Below, in pieces: positions 1 through 9,710 of a stretch of DNA of 64,000 nt. A program made the translations under genes and the position numbers. Position 1 is the stretch's first letter. Each line of letters opens with the position of its first letter. The notes beneath the pieces are model-generated. The model was not told the DNA's origin and made no database searches. It was given only the letters and a program-made list of their open reading frames with translations. Location: positions 1 to 64,000 of the forward strand of contig NZ_FQTY01000010.1 in assembly GCF_900128955.1 (NCBI RefSeq). The letters run 5' to 3'. The DNA comes from Tissierella praeacuta DSM 18095. GTDB lineage: Bacteria; Bacillota; Clostridia; Tissierellales; Tissierellaceae.

Positions 1-927
1 CCTAATTCATTGGCTAATTGTGTATCATTTTTTAATGGTGGCACAGAAGAAAGTTCAATAAGCTGAGCTTTTCCACGAAACATCTTTGCAGTGGATTGAA
101 CAATTTCATTCATACGATCAAATACAAATTCACTTAGTTCTTTGTCTAAGTTTCTCAATGTCCCTTCCATAACTACTTCACTTGGGATAATATTTGGAGC
201 ATCTCCTCCAACAAACTTTCCAATTGTTAAAACAATCGGACTGGTTGCAAGGTATTTTTCTTGCAAGAATTTCTTGAATCGAAAGATAAATATGTGCTGC
301 AATATTGATTGGATCAACACCCGTCTCTGGTAATGCTCCATGACATCCTGTTCCATTTACAAGAATACGAAATCTATTACATCCTGCAATACTTGTACCT
401 AAACCATATAATACCACATTCGATGCTGTGCCCGAGTGAACATGAAATGCCATGGCAACATCTACTTTAGGATTTTCTAATACCCCAGCATTGATCATGT
501 TTTTAGCACCTGTAAAACCTTCTTCGTTAGGCTGAAAAACTAACTTAACAGTTCCTTCTAGTAGATTTTGATTGTCTTTCAATAATTTAGCTGCCCCCAA
601 AAGCATTGCCGTATGCATATCATGCCCACAAGAATGCATACAACCATTTTTAGATTTAAACATTAAGTCAGTTTCTTCACACATGGGTAGTGCATCCATA
701 TCCGCTCGTAACAAAATAGTCTTTCCCTTATTCTCACCTTGTATTGTAGCCACAATACTACTCTCGCAAATTTCTTCTGGCTCATATCCAAATGCTTTTA
801 ATTTAGACATAACAAATTCCTTTGTCTTGGGTAACTCTTCACCAACTTCAGGATAGCTATGCAACACTCTTCTATATTCAATTATTTCTTCTTTTATTAG
901 TTCTGCCTGCTGTAATATAGTATTCAA
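1..927 (-). pseudogene. M20D-family amidohydrolase, frameshifted and cut by the window edge
   Basis: This is a metal-dependent peptidase/amidohydrolase of the M20D type (N-acyl-amino-acid, hippurate or IAA-conjugate hydrolases, cytoplasmic). Visible are the metal ligands CGHD (residues 100-103), the EE pair (135-136), H162, and the M20D signature around GCHGALPETGVDP. The start is TTG at 927 with GGAGG upstream; the nearby ATG at 937 is out of frame. The reading frame breaks at the T run 255-259. Removing one base restores a typical M20 continuation (LATSPIVLTIGKFVGGDAPN and onward) to the window edge. The break is therefore either a homopolymer slip in the cell or a sequencing error. The C-terminus lies outside the window. 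Family assignment is firm, substrate unknown. Confidence 0.85.
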
Positions 928-962
928 AACAATACATCCTCCGCTCTCATTATGTTATTAGT

Positions 963-991
963 ATTTTACATGAACTCTATATTTTATTCAA
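963..991 (-). promoter_or_regulatory. Sigma-A-type promoter for the amidohydrolase
   Basis: A -35 box TTGAAT (991-986) and a -10 box TAAAAT (968-963) are separated by 17 bp. They lie about 35 bp upstream of the TTG start and its GGAGG site. Assigned by consensus match only. Confidence 0.45.
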
Positions 992-1019
992 CCAGATACT
1001 TTTAGGATAAGGGTTTTTA

Positions 1020-1185
1020 TTATTCCCTCGTTTTACTCTTATGGGCTAATACAATAACTCGATGATTATGAACAGATGATTCCCATAATTCTTGTAGATC
1101 ATCTATATGCATTGGTGTTAAAGTAATAGTAATATTGGTAATAACCCCATCAAGAATAACCATAGCATGTAACTTAAAAGCATAG
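1020..1185 (-). pseudogene. IS982-like transposase fragment
   Basis: The minus strand translates to YAFKLHAMVILDGVITN followed by ITLTPMHIDDLQELWE. This matches the middle of IS982-type transposases (pattern YKLH-V-G---LTPAN-DD). No start, no flanking transposase sequence and two stop codons at the end show it is only a remnant. It directly abuts the dispersed repeat that begins near 1192, so the repeat may be tied to this former insertion. Confidence 0.5.
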
Positions 1186-1191
1186 TGAGTC

Positions 1192-1345
1192 TTATGTCAT
1201 CTATATTTTCCCTAATTTTTAGGGGTCAAAAACGGTACTTTTTTGCCTGTTTTTTTGCCAAAAAATCGCCCAAAAACCACTACATGTTGTGTATTATCCC
1301 TCGTTTTTCGCCTTGTCACCACAATACGTCATCAGAATCACGCAC
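1192..1345. repeat. Dispersed repeat A, copy 1
   Basis: About 150 bp are shared with 11506-11665, including TATGTCATCTAT, the AGGGGTCAAAAA-CGGT stretch, ACCACTACATGTTGTG and CACAATACGTCATCAGAAT. The two copies keep the same spacing over most of the length. Small hairpins are visible. Translation of the minus strand gives related peptides from both copies, but this copy has stops. Origin unknown. Confidence 0.75.
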
Positions 1346-1497
1346 TCAACATTCCTTGAGAGGTCAATAATGATGTCATGTGAACCCATCTGGGCCTTGG
1401 CGGATGTTTGAAACGCTACAAGTATTAAAAGTTAAACGGGCTTATCATCTCGTCATTAAATGCCGTTAACTTACTTCGATCTAAAAGGAAAAACTTT
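1346..1497. repeat. Dispersed repeat B, copy 1 (contains the roughly 60-bp core)
   Basis: This stretch matches 32845-32995 closely, from the core TCAATAATGATGTCATGTGA through GATGTTTGAAACGCTA and AAAAGTTAAACGGGCTTAT to TAACTTACTTCGATCTAAAA. Its first 60 bp (1351-1404) are the core found at six places in the window. No ORF is present. Confidence 0.75.
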
Positions 1498-1570
1498 GGA
1501 TAGGTTACTATAAACTAGACAACTAAAATAAGGTCATGTAAACTAATAGTAGAAAAAGGAGAGAGTTTAT

Positions 1571-1888
1571 ATGACAAAAAGAGAAAGAAGAACCTATACC
1601 CCTGAATTCAAAGAACAAATGGTAAAATTATACGAAAGTTGTAAGTCTAAGAATGATATTATTGCTGAATATGACTTAACACCTACTGCCTTTAATACTT
1701 GGATAAAAAGAAGCCAAACAACTGGATCTTTCCAAGAAAAAGATAATCGTTCCCCAGAAGAAAATGAGCTAATAAGGTTAAGAAAAGAAAATCAACAACT
1801 AAAGATGGATAATGATATTTTAAAGCAAGCAGAAACAACTATGGTACAAGAAAAATCAAAGTTGAGCTTAAAAAAGCAGGATATATAG
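1571..1888 (+). CDS. IS3-family transposase orfA (HTH), 3' end lost
   Basis: OrfA binds the IS ends through an N-terminal helix-turn-helix (EFKEQMVKLYESCKSKNDII with TPTAFNTWIKR). It is followed by a leucine-zipper-like coiled coil (residues about 64-90, ENELIRLRKENQQLKMDNDI). The start ATG at 1571 has GGAGAG upstream. The normal end after ILKQA is missing: the reading frame runs into orfB sequence in the wrong frame, so the last 20 or so residues are not native. This points to an internal deletion at about 1830-1834. Confidence 0.75.
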   Translation: MTKRERRTYTPEFKEQMVKLYESCKSKNDIIAEYDLTPTAFNTWIKRSQTTGSFQEKDNRSPEENELIRLRKENQQLKMDNDILKQAETTMVQEKSKLSLKKQDI

Positions 1889-2517
1889 TATCTAGAAGAA
1901 AAATAGGTAGAATAATGAAACAAAATGGCTTAGTATCAAACTATACAGTTGCCCAGTACAAGCCACATGTGGATAAATGTAATGAATCAAAGATTGCTAA
2001 TGAACTAAATAGAGAATTTAATACAGATGAACCTTACGCAGCTGTAGTCAGCGATTTAACATATGTTAGAGTTAATAAAAGATGGAATTATGTATGTTTC
2101 TTAGTCGACCTATTTAATAGAGAAATAATTGGCTATAGTGTTGGCCCTAATAAAGATACACCTTTAGTTTATAGAGCATTTGCAAGGGTTAAAACTAGAT
2201 TAGATGATATTACATTATTTCATACAGATCTAGGTAACGAATTCAAAAATAAGATAATAGATGAAGTCCTAGATACATTCAAAATTAAGCGTTCTTTAAG
2301 TATGAAAGGCTGTCCCTATGACAATGCTGTAGCTGAAGCTACATTCAAGATATTTAAAACTGAATTTGCTAATAACTATCATTTTGAAAGCTTAGAACAG
2401 TTAGAAATTATGTTAGCTGACTATGTAAATTGGTTTAACAATATTAGAATTCATGGGGCATTAGGATATTTAAGTCCTAAAGAATATAAATTACATAACC
2501 TTAAAAAAACTATCTAA
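1834..2517 (+). pseudogene. IS3-family transposase orfB (DDE integrase), 5' truncated
   Basis: OrfB supplies the catalytic rve domain. In the frame beginning at 1834 the sequence reads NNYGTRKIKVELKKAGYIVS and then the 200 residues from ATG 1915. The DDE triad is visible as D in SDLTYV, D in HTDLGNEF and E in AVAEATFK. The C-terminal WFNNIRIHGALGYLSP motif is present. About 60-70 residues expected before NNYGTRKI are absent, and so is the -1 frameshift window that would fuse orfA to orfB. The catalytic core itself looks intact. Confidence 0.75.
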
Positions 2518-2669
2518 ACAAGTGTTGACAATCCACTTTTAAATCCATGGGATTAATAACCGTTTACGTTTTATTCTGAGATTCAATTGTAGGTTACGTT
2601 ATTGCTCGCATATTTATTATATACTATTTTTCTCCTACGATAACTGTCCTACCACATAGGGATAGTGAA

Positions 2670-2720
2670 CCCCCTATAAAACGAATACCCTGTTATGATA
2701 TCCTATTTTATAGGGGTTTT
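2670..2720 (+). terminator. Rho-independent terminator downstream of the IS3 remnant
   Basis: CCCCTATAAAA (2671-2681) pairs with TTTTATAGGGG (2706-2716) across a 24-nt loop, followed by TTTT. It reads best on the plus strand. The rest of the gap 2518-2893 is AT-rich and holds no gene I can support. Confidence 0.55.
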
Positions 2721-2893
2721 GTAATTACTTAGTAACGTATTTTATGGATATTTTGTGTAGGCGCTACATGATTAATATTAATTGCCACCTATTTTTTCTT
2801 TATATATCATTTATTTATATTTTCCCATTTGTAATTGATTTGTGAGTATGTAATATATTCTCAAAATTGTTCATATTATCACTTATTATTCCC

Positions 2894-4078
2894 TTAATAA
2901 TCAATTATACAAATAAAAGCTTTATTTTTATTGTCCAATAGAACTTCACTAAGAATTTTTTTATCTCTAGTAAAATGTGAATAACCATAATCCCATATTC
3001 CTGGAAACCTATTTTTTAAAATACTTTCTTTAAAAGTATCCGAAAAATTAAAATAAGTTTTATTATTTAAATCTAAATAAACTATATCAGAGTTTCGATT
3101 TACAATAAAAAGATAATCCTCTATAAGATTCATTGAAAAAATGGAAATATAAAAATGATCAATATCTATATACGATAATGTATTATCTTTTCTATCGTAG
3201 TAGTATATTTCTTTACCCAATTGATCCATCCAAACTATTTTATTTTTACTTATTTGAGGTCTAAAGCAATTACCTAAGTTACTAGAAACCTCAAAAATAT
3301 TATTGTGATGTATGCTTTCTTCCTCAAAAGTTGAAAAAACGATATCTTTATCTTTTCTTTGAAGTAATAATACTTCAGATCCTGATAAACTAGGTCTATC
3401 ATAAGGTTCAACTTTTAAGTCTTCTCCGTCTAGATTAATAGTAGATAATTTTTTAATATGAGGATTATATATATTTAAATTGAATTTATTTTTTACATTC
3501 TCATACATATACCAAGAAAGATAATCACCCTGTTGTCCTAAAACAATAGGCATTTGATTAAATGAAGCAGAATATATATGATTTAGTGTTTTTGTATTGA
3601 GAGAAAACTCCACTAGTTGGTATTCCTTTTTATCAAAGTAAGACCAGTAAAGATTGTCTGCATCAGCCTGCAATTCATTAACTATAACAATAGAGGGATC
3701 ATTAATAGTATAAAGTTTTTCTTTTTTATTTTCTTCCCAATTATATGAATATATTTCTGTAGAATATGCATTATTAGACATAGGGTTTCTATAATCGATA
3801 ATATAATATAATATATTTCCATAAGCTGTAAGTCCACCTAGCTCTCCTCCAGCTGGAATATCAATAGACTTATAAAAAACATCGAACGGAATGTTATCAT
3901 TATTTTCTACTTTCTTAAAGAATTTTGTTTGGTTTATTATATCTCTATCAGTAAATCTATTGATAACTTCTGATTTGTCAAATAGTGAATTATTACATCC
4001 AATTAAAAAAAATGAACATAACATTAACAATATCAAAAAAAATACGATGTAGTACAATTTTTTTTGATTAACTATCAA
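2894..4078 (-). CDS. Putative lipoprotein with beta-propeller-like repeats
   Basis: An exported, probably membrane-anchored protein of 394 residues. The N-terminus has a lysine, a hydrophobic stretch (9-26) and a lipobox LIGC, so lipidation at C28 is expected. The body is rich in short repeated strands with Tyr/Trp/Asp (for example LYWSYFDKKEYQLVEFSL, GDYLSWYMYE, KIVWMDQLGKEIYYYDRK). Such spacing is typical of beta-propellers of the TolB/WD40-like type, but I cannot name a family. The start is TTG at 4078 with GGAGGG 7 nt upstream. It is the last gene of the exported-protein cluster on the minus strand. Function unknown. Confidence 0.7.
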   Translation of the reverse strand: MIVNQKKLYYIVFFLILLMLCSFFLIGCNNSLFDKSEVINRFTDRDIINQTKFFKKVENNDNIPFDVFYKSIDIPAGGELGGLTAYGNILYYIIDYRNPMSNNAYSTEIYSYNWEENKKEKLYTINDPSIVIVNELQADADNLYWSYFDKKEYQLVEFSLNTKTLNHIYSASFNQMPIVLGQQGDYLSWYMYENVKNKFNLNIYNPHIKKLSTINLDGEDLKVEPYDRPSLSGSEVLLLQRKDKDIVFSTFEEESIHHNNIFEVSSNLGNCFRPQISKNKIVWMDQLGKEIYYYDRKDNTLSYIDIDHFYISIFSMNLIEDYLFIVNRNSDIVYLDLNNKTYFNFSDTFKESILKNRFPGIWDYGYSHFTRDKKILSEVLLDNKNKAFICIIDY

Positions 4079-4199
4079 GTAAATACCCTCCTATTTATAG
4101 AATTATTTTATTTAGTAATATATTATCAAAGTATCTACTTAATTTAAGTAGATACTTTGATATTTAATTTTTTTAAAATTTAATTTAAATTATTTTTAT

Positions 4200-4890
4200 T
4201 TATAATGAAACACCTATTAAGTATCTACCTCTAATAGCATTATAGGCTTCATTAAAAGAAATGCTGTGAGAACCATAGTAAGCATTATCAGGGTTATTAT
4301 CCATAACAGCTAATCCTCCAATTTCACTATATCCGAAAGCTGCATTAGCAAAAACTACTGTTATATAATGACCTGTTTTGTGACCATTATAATATCCAAT
4401 TTTTTCTGTTTGTGCATGTAGAATAGGAGCATTATCAGAAAGTAAACTTCCAAAAATTATATTGTCCATACTACTTTTACTAGGTTCATAAAAATAATCA
4501 TATACTTCTGTAGAATATTTATTAAGTTCATTTCTCATTCTATAAACATAGGTACCATTCCCATCATTTATAGTTCCCATGTTAGCTGCAAGTGTATCTT
4601 GTTTAGGAGTGTAAGTAGAACCTCTCACTTGGCCTTCTTTACCCATTCCATATATAGCTGTCAAAGCAGAAGCTGGACCACAGTAATAAGAATTTTTTTG
4701 TTTAAATTCAGGATAGTAAATTAATGCAATAGTCCCGTTTCCACTCATAGGTTTAATAGAATCTTCTTCATTTAAAATCTTCATATTATGATCTATAATT
4801 CTTTCAATCATAGATTTAGCATCTTTTGGATTTTCTTTATAATGATAAAATTAAGAAAAAAGCTAAAGATACTGATAATAATTTTTTCAT
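4200..4890 (-). pseudogene. C39-like cysteine peptidase with frameshifted signal peptide
   Basis: This is a papain-fold peptidase domain (C39-like). In the 203-residue frame that starts at 4811 the oxyanion Gln38, catalytic Cys44 (YYCGPASALTAI), His148 (TGHYITV) and Asp171 (VMDNNP) are all in place. No ribosome binding site precedes 4811. A good start lies at ATG 4890 (site GGTGG). It opens a signal peptide MKKLLSVSLAFFLNFIII that shifts out of frame around 4840-4850, after which KENPKDAKSMIERI continues. The signal peptide also looks too short, so a small deletion probably caused the shift. As it stands, export and full-length translation would fail. A sequencing error is the alternative. 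Confidence 0.7.
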
Positions 4891-5000
4891 AAAAGTTCAT
4901 CCACCTTTATTCTTCTAAACTAATAACTCTTTTGCTAATCATAATCTTAATTAACCATTGGTATCCCCCTATTTACTAGAGCATATCATAATAAATTTAG

Positions 5001-5483
5001 TTAAATTGTAAATTCAAATTTTTCTGTAATACTTATTACCTTATTATCTTTCACTTCAATAAAGAAAGGAACAGTCTGAGCTGGAGGCACATCAGAATAT
5101 GACGTATTCAAATGTTGAATAAATTCTTCTTTTTTTGTTGTGATATAAGACCTGTCACCATCTTCATCATTTACAAAAATGAGGTTTAAATCAACAAATG
5201 TATATACTGTTTCGTCTGTTAAGTCATACGTATCTTTTCCCGTATCTGGGTTGTAAATATGATACCCGTTCGGAAAATCATCTTGCTGGTTTAATCCAAG
5301 CTCTGTTATTCTCTCAATATCTTCAAGTGTAATCACTTCAACTATATCTAAATATAATGTATTGTCTTCAATAACTATATATCCTACTAAGGATTCAGGT
5401 TCAGTCTGTTCTTGCTTTGGGGTACATCCCACTAATGCAAGCACATACACCATAACAAATAATACAATTATTCGCTTTTTCAT
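5001..5483 (-). CDS. Small putative lipoprotein
   Basis: 160 residues with a clear type II signal peptide: basic start KKR, hydrophobic core 5-17 and lipobox LVGC, acylated at C20. The mature part is acidic and shows no family I recognise; it ends in beta-strand-like segments (FFIEVKDNKVISITEKFEFT). GGAGG lies 6 nt before the ATG at 5483. It sits between two exported cysteine-hydrolase genes, so a surface role is likely, but this is inferred from context only. Confidence 0.75.
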   Translation of the reverse strand: MKKRIIVLFVMVYVLALVGCTPKQEQTEPESLVGYIVIEDNTLYLDIVEVITLEDIERITELGLNQQDDFPNGYHIYNPDTGKDTYDLTDETVYTFVDLNLIFVNDEDGDRSYITTKKEEFIQHLNTSYSDVPPAQTVPFFIEVKDNKVISITEKFEFTI

Positions 5484-5754
5484 AATAACCTCCAGTTATA
5501 TAAAATAAATTTTAATGTCGCATAAAATACATTTGCTACATCACCCATATACATAAGCAGATATCTTTTTAATTATGGCTGTAGAATTATCAATCAAATA
5601 ATACTTTCATATTTAGGAATGATTTATTACCCTCGATCTTGGTCATAAAAAATCAAGGTTCTAGATTATTATATCAAAACCCTAGTGAATTTTAATACAA
5701 CAATCCCTTTTAAACACCTTTTGCTTTCATTTCACAGTTCTGTAAAATGAAAAT

Positions 5755-6864
5755 TTAGTTCATAATAGAGGTTGAAGGCATGTAAAAGTTAACATTTGAA
5801 ACATATACACCATTGGCATCTCGATACACATTATCTTTATTATTTACTGCACCATGCTGTGCGTACATAATTTTAACAGTATCTCCATACGTCACTAATG
5901 CTACATGGCTAGTTGCTGTCCAATTCATTATGCTTCCAGCAAATACCTTGCTTTCGTTAGTCTCTTTATAAAAATACCCTTTACCAGTCATGTATGGAAC
6001 AACCCCACCATTGTTATAGTATCCTGTTCTAAACCAATTGTCACCCGGCCAGCCACCCCAAGTGCTTGCCCTATACCATTTACCACTTTTATCTTCAGGT
6101 ATTCCCCCGGCATTAAGTGCCTTTGACACAAAGTTAGCGCAATCTGTGCCCGGAACATTTGCTGAAGGAAATTCTGAGGCACTAGTAGCGTTATTATTCG
6201 CCCAATCTCTTGCTGCTATTCTATTATAAGTAAATGATGCAAAAGGTTGGATAGAATTTGATTCTGCTTGAACTTGATTTACTATTGTTTGTGCTGCATT
6301 ATATCCGTTTTGTCTGGCAAGACTTTCGTTTTCCACTTCTGCTAAATCATCTACACTTATCAAGATGATTTCTTCTGAAGTATCATTCCTATAAAACAAT
6401 TCGTAATTATTATCAGATTTTGTTAATCCAACATCTTGTGTTTCGTTAATAGCTATTGTGTAAGTGAATGTTGAAGAGTGTGGCTTATTATAGTACATTT
6501 CTATATTTTCTGTATAAAAATCAATTTCCTTTTGTATGGCGATTTTATTATCTTCTATTGTTTCATTTGCTAATGCATCATGCAATCCCTGTATAAACGG
6601 ACTATCAGATGCAGGGCGAGTTAAAGTCATATCTGTATGAATGTTTATATCAATATACTTTATGCCGTCTTCTTCTCTCACGCTGTAATCATACGAAAAG
6701 TTGTCTAGTGCGTAAATCTCAGAATAATCTTCGATTATCTGTTCTCTAAGTTCTTGATAGATGCTGTCAAGACCATCGAGATTTTCAGACGGAGTATAAG
6801 CGTAAGCAACTGATGAGATTAAGAGAATACAACAAAGGATTAAACTAACTTTCATTTTTTTCAT
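5755..6864 (-). CDS. Exported Amidase_6 (NlpC-like cysteine) protein
   Basis: A secreted protein with a C-terminal Amidase_6-type domain, a papain-fold hydrolase family often linked to cell-wall amide bonds. An upstream in-frame extension to 6903 exists, but GGAAAGG sits 9 nt before ATG 6864, giving MKKMKVSLILCCILLISS as signal peptide, cleaved near AYA. Numbered from 6903, the catalytic domain begins at YNRIAARDWA (226). It carries Cys255 (GTDCANFVS), His333 (TSHVAL) and the typical W-rich GGWPGDNW segment. The N-terminal half (about 50-200) is an alpha/beta stalk of the kind usual before this domain. The substrate was not determined. Confidence 0.8.
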   Translation of the reverse strand: MKKMKVSLILCCILLISSVAYAYTPSENLDGLDSIYQELREQIIEDYSEIYALDNFSYDYSVREEDGIKYIDINIHTDMTLTRPASDSPFIQGLHDALANETIEDNKIAIQKEIDFYTENIEMYYNKPHSSTFTYTIAINETQDVGLTKSDNNYELFYRNDTSEEIILISVDDLAEVENESLARQNGYNAAQTIVNQVQAESNSIQPFASFTYNRIAARDWANNNATSASEFPSANVPGTDCANFVSKALNAGGIPEDKSGKWYRASTWGGWPGDNWFRTGYYNNGGVVPYMTGKGYFYKETNESKVFAGSIMNWTATSHVALVTYGDTVKIMYAQHGAVNNKDNVYRDANGVYVSNVNFYMPSTSIMN

Positions 6865-7170
6865 AATATTCATCCTTTCCTGTTTTATTTTTTTGTTAGT
6901 CATGTGGCTACTATTTTCAATATTTTGTCAATGTAATGAGTGTTAGATACTCAATTACGGGTAGTCATCATCAGTTAGTATGAAAAAATAGTCAGTTATT
7001 ACTATTTTGTTATTGTTTAAGCTGTAGCACTTTTGTTGTCATTTGAATATCTCCCGGAGTTTCTTTTTCTTCATAAAACCATCTTCCTCGTTATTTGGTA
7101 TTGTCAAAAAATTATCTAATTTTGAAAACTCTTTGCAATCTTATTTATCCTCTTAGATTTGATTTCATAA

Positions 7171-7620
7171 CTAGTACTTTCCTTCTACTGAAGTATTCAC
7201 TGTTTCCGTTACTCCATTCCTTGTCACTTCTGCAGTTACACTAAGTCTATATGTATAGCCTTTTGCAACAGCATCAGTTTCAAAAAATGATAGTGATTCT
7301 CCTTTTGATTTTTTGCTCCAAGAGTTTTCGAGTGACCACCCAAGTAACCCCTTACGCTCCAACTTGAATGTTGCAGATATGTTTGAGGTACCAGAGATTC
7401 CGTTAATTACACCTACGCATTCTGCTTTACCATTTATAAAATACAAGTCAAGCTTAACATCATTAGTGTTTTCCCACTGTGGAGTTATGGGCACTTTTAC
7501 ACTAATAATGTCTTGAGATACATTTGGCGACATTTCTGCAAATGCTGGAATGCTTAGATTTAGAAATAGCATTCCGATTAAGAGAAAAGTCGCCACCTTT
7601 TTAATTTTCATTGGTATCAC
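7171..7620 (-). CDS. Small exported protein, Ig-like/beta-rich
   Basis: About 146-149 residues with a Sec signal peptide (basic KIKK, hydrophobic 8-24, cleavage after AFA). The mature part looks all-beta: alternating strands with ISATFKLERKG, LENSWSKKSKG and YTYRLSVTAEVT. This is the layout of small secreted beta-sandwich proteins common in Clostridia. Start options are GTG 7620 (site too close) or ATG 7611, which gives better spacing from AGAGG. A decayed paralogue lies at 9711-9941, so this protein belongs to a locally duplicated module. Role unknown. Confidence 0.7.
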   Translation of the reverse strand: MIPMKIKKVATFLLIGMLFLNLSIPAFAEMSPNVSQDIISVKVPITPQWENTNDVKLDLYFINGKAECVGVINGISGTSNISATFKLERKGLLGWSLENSWSKKSKGESLSFFETDAVAKGYTYRLSVTAEVTRNGVTETVNTSVEGKY

Positions 7621-7639
7621 ATCCTCTCATTTTATAGAG

Positions 7640-7850
7640 CTTTTTCTGCTCTTACTTATATAACGTTTGAAAGAATGTTTTCCCTACAAAAAATTTTAAA
7701 ATATTTTTTTAGAACCTAAATTTATTTTTTTCCAATGTAGTTTCTGCTACTTTCTTTAATTCATCTATTGGTAACCTTGCCCCCACAGATTAAAAGCATG
7801 ACCTTCCATTATTCCATACAATACCATTATCTATAGCACTTAAAAAGTTA
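7640..7850 (-). pseudogene. Remnant of a second DUF4367 gene (paralogue of 10044-10559)
   Basis: The segment 7738-7850 repeats the 3' end of the gene at 10044, with indels: TTTCTGCTACTTTCTTTAAT, the CCCCCACAGATTAAAAG stretch and AATACCATTAT. The upstream spacer is also shared (AACGTTTGAAAGAAT here and at about 10000). The duplication therefore covered the junction of the small exported protein and the DUF4367 gene. No open frame remains. From about 7860 to 8130 I see no gene. Confidence 0.65.
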
Positions 7851-8135
7851 GGGTTGAAAACCTTCTCTGTGGATTTCATTCCCAGCCTTAATGATGTAAA
7901 TAGATGTATTGTAATCAGCTATTTTTAAGACACTTAACTTTGGTATCGGTATCCATCATATTCCAATTGTTTTATATTTAGGGTTACCTCAATTTAAGAA
8001 TTTGTTCAATCTTAATCTTTCAAAATTTTAGAGATGTATATTTTATCACACAGAATTATCAAATAGTTTAAGTATGTGTAAATTATGTCAAAGTTCATTT
8101 TACTCAGCTGCTGAACTAAAGCATCCTACTATCTG

Positions 8136-8162
8136 AAGGGAGGTGTCAAAGACACCTCCCTT
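8136..8162 (-). terminator. Perfect 12-bp hairpin after the lipoprotein gene
   Basis: AAGGGAGGTGTC (8136-8147) pairs perfectly with GACACCTCCCTT (8151-8162) around AAA. It follows the stop at 8186 on the minus strand. The tail is not a strong U run, so it may act as an mRNA end or stabiliser rather than a classical terminator. Confidence 0.55.
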
Positions 8163-8185
8163 ACAACTTATCATGTTTAATATAT

Positions 8186-8545
8186 TCATTTGATAATCGT
8201 ATATTTTGAATATCGTACTTGATTAGTATCCAGAAGTTTAACATAAACTACATCTGGATTGGATTCATTGTAATAAAGTTCGCTACCCTCTGGCAAAGCA
8301 TTTGACGTAAAGTTCTCATGAACCATAGGTTCGCTTTGTGACACCAATTTATTGATTGTTCCAATATAAACTGTTCCATCGGGTAAGGCATCTACAACAT
8401 CGGAGGTTTCACCATATAAGTTATCTTGAACATAGAGCATAGGTTTATAATCAGATAACTCATTACTGTTGTCTTTTTTTGAGGAACACCCTGAAATTGT
8501 TAGTACAATACTTATGCCTATAAGAAACAATGCTATCTTTTTCAT
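8186..8545 (-). CDS. Small putative lipoprotein
   Basis: 119 residues with a type II signal peptide (MKKIALFLIGISIVLTISGC; lipidated C20) followed by a short charged linker. The mature part has acidic beta-type segments (GTVYIGTINKLV, DVVYVKLLDTNQVRYSKYTI) and no recognised domain. It starts 23 bp after the stop of the C47-like peptidase gene and is probably cotranscribed with it. One idea is that it guards against or anchors the protease, as staphostatins do for staphopains, but nothing in the sequence shows this. Confidence 0.75.
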   Translation of the reverse strand: MKKIALFLIGISIVLTISGCSSKKDNSNELSDYKPMLYVQDNLYGETSDVVDALPDGTVYIGTINKLVSQSEPMVHENFTSNALPEGSELYYNESNPDVVYVKLLDTNQVRYSKYTIIK

Positions 8546-8568
8546 ATTACCTCGCTCCTAATTAATAA

Positions 8569-9681
8569 TCAATTCCAACCATACATTGTTGCAGACCATA
8601 AATACTTTGCTGTACCTGCTGAATTAACATAGGTATTATCACTTGTGAATATTCGCTCAAATTCTGAATACCACGGATTCCAGATAGAGTAAAACGGATT
8701 TCCGCTATTATCATTATATCCTCTGCAAACAAATGCGTGTGATTTTTTTGCCCCGGTGTTCACGTTGTCACAAATAAATGCTAAAGGACTGTCTGCTTTT
8801 ATATCACTTGCAACTTGTGCATATGTTCTGCGTGAAGCCGTATATGTTGGGTCTATGTTATAAGTGTTCGCATATTCATCAGCTTTAGAGGTACTAAGTG
8901 CTGTAGCCTCTAACTCCGCTTTGGTAAGGTTTGGGTATGCCCATTCCATTACTTTTCTTGCACTTATAGTAGATAATGATTTACCTGTTTTATATCGCAT
9001 AATAGATGCAGTAACATATGCCATGCACCAAGGCAAATCACCCTGTGTTTCATCCCAGCCTATTTGAAGAAATTTATAGCTTGGACTTGTCATAACGGAC
9101 GCTTGTGGAAGATTAAAACTGATCCCTTTTAAAATATCTACAAGAGATTGCACAGCATATGTTTGTGGCTGTAATAACAAGTTTTTTTCACTGGTTGAAT
9201 TACCAGTGGCATCTTCAAGAACGGTGTACACGTTGGAATCAATGATAGCATAAATATCATCATGCTCACCTGCTATGATTTTTGCAGGATTATCAGGAGA
9301 TGTTAGTGCAGCTATTTTTTGAAGTCCCTCTATGATTCCAGCGTTTTCACTAAATATTCCTGTGTACCCAGCATCAGTTTCATACACACGATATGTTCCT
9401 ATTATTCTGTCATTTGAATAGATAACGAAATAATATAAATCATAGTAGGCTCTCGATAGTTTGAAAGGTGCACCAACTTTCACGGAGTTAAGGTTAGCTA
9501 AATCATCAACCATACCCCCAATAGAATTTTGCACATGTTCAATCGCTTTTTGTGGCACCTCTTCACTTGTAACATAAAACCCATCAGAGTGTTGTTCGGT
9601 AATTTCGGTGGCAAATGCGGTAATTCCTGTTGACATAATCATAGCAGTTGCTAATACAAATGATAATAATCTTTTTAACAT
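8569..9681 (-). CDS. Exported papain-like cysteine peptidase, C47/staphopain-like
   Basis: 370 residues: a Sec signal peptide (1-25, cleavage near AFA), a pro-region of about 175 residues, then a papain-fold catalytic domain from about 200. The oxyanion Gln213 (ETQGDLPWCM), nucleophile Cys219, His315 (KKSHAFVCRGY) and Asn335 (YSIWNPW) are in the order and spacing expected of staphopain-type (C47) or C39_2-like peptidases. Such enzymes are secreted as zymogens and degrade host or environmental proteins. It heads a two-gene unit with the lipoprotein at 8186. The start ATG 9681 has GAGGAGG upstream. Family class fairly sure, substrate unknown. Confidence 0.75.
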   Translation of the reverse strand: MLKRLLSFVLATAMIMSTGITAFATEITEQHSDGFYVTSEEVPQKAIEHVQNSIGGMVDDLANLNSVKVGAPFKLSRAYYDLYYFVIYSNDRIIGTYRVYETDAGYTGIFSENAGIIEGLQKIAALTSPDNPAKIIAGEHDDIYAIIDSNVYTVLEDATGNSTSEKNLLLQPQTYAVQSLVDILKGISFNLPQASVMTSPSYKFLQIGWDETQGDLPWCMAYVTASIMRYKTGKSLSTISARKVMEWAYPNLTKAELEATALSTSKADEYANTYNIDPTYTASRRTYAQVASDIKADSPLAFICDNVNTGAKKSHAFVCRGYNDNSGNPFYSIWNPWYSEFERIFTSDNTYVNSAGTAKYLWSATMYGWN

Positions 9682-9710
9682 AGTTTTTTCCTCCTCTTCA
9701 TTTTTGGTTG

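Larger units (their letters stand above)
1516..2540 (+). mobile_element. Decayed IS3-family (IS150-like) insertion sequence
   Basis: This is a two-gene IS3-type element that has lost the orfA/orfB junction. Ends are approximate: I see related but imperfect sequences (GACAACTAAAATAAG near 1518 and, inverted, GTCAACACTTGTTTAG near 2535). No target duplication was confirmed. It is unlikely to transpose by itself. Confidence 0.65.
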
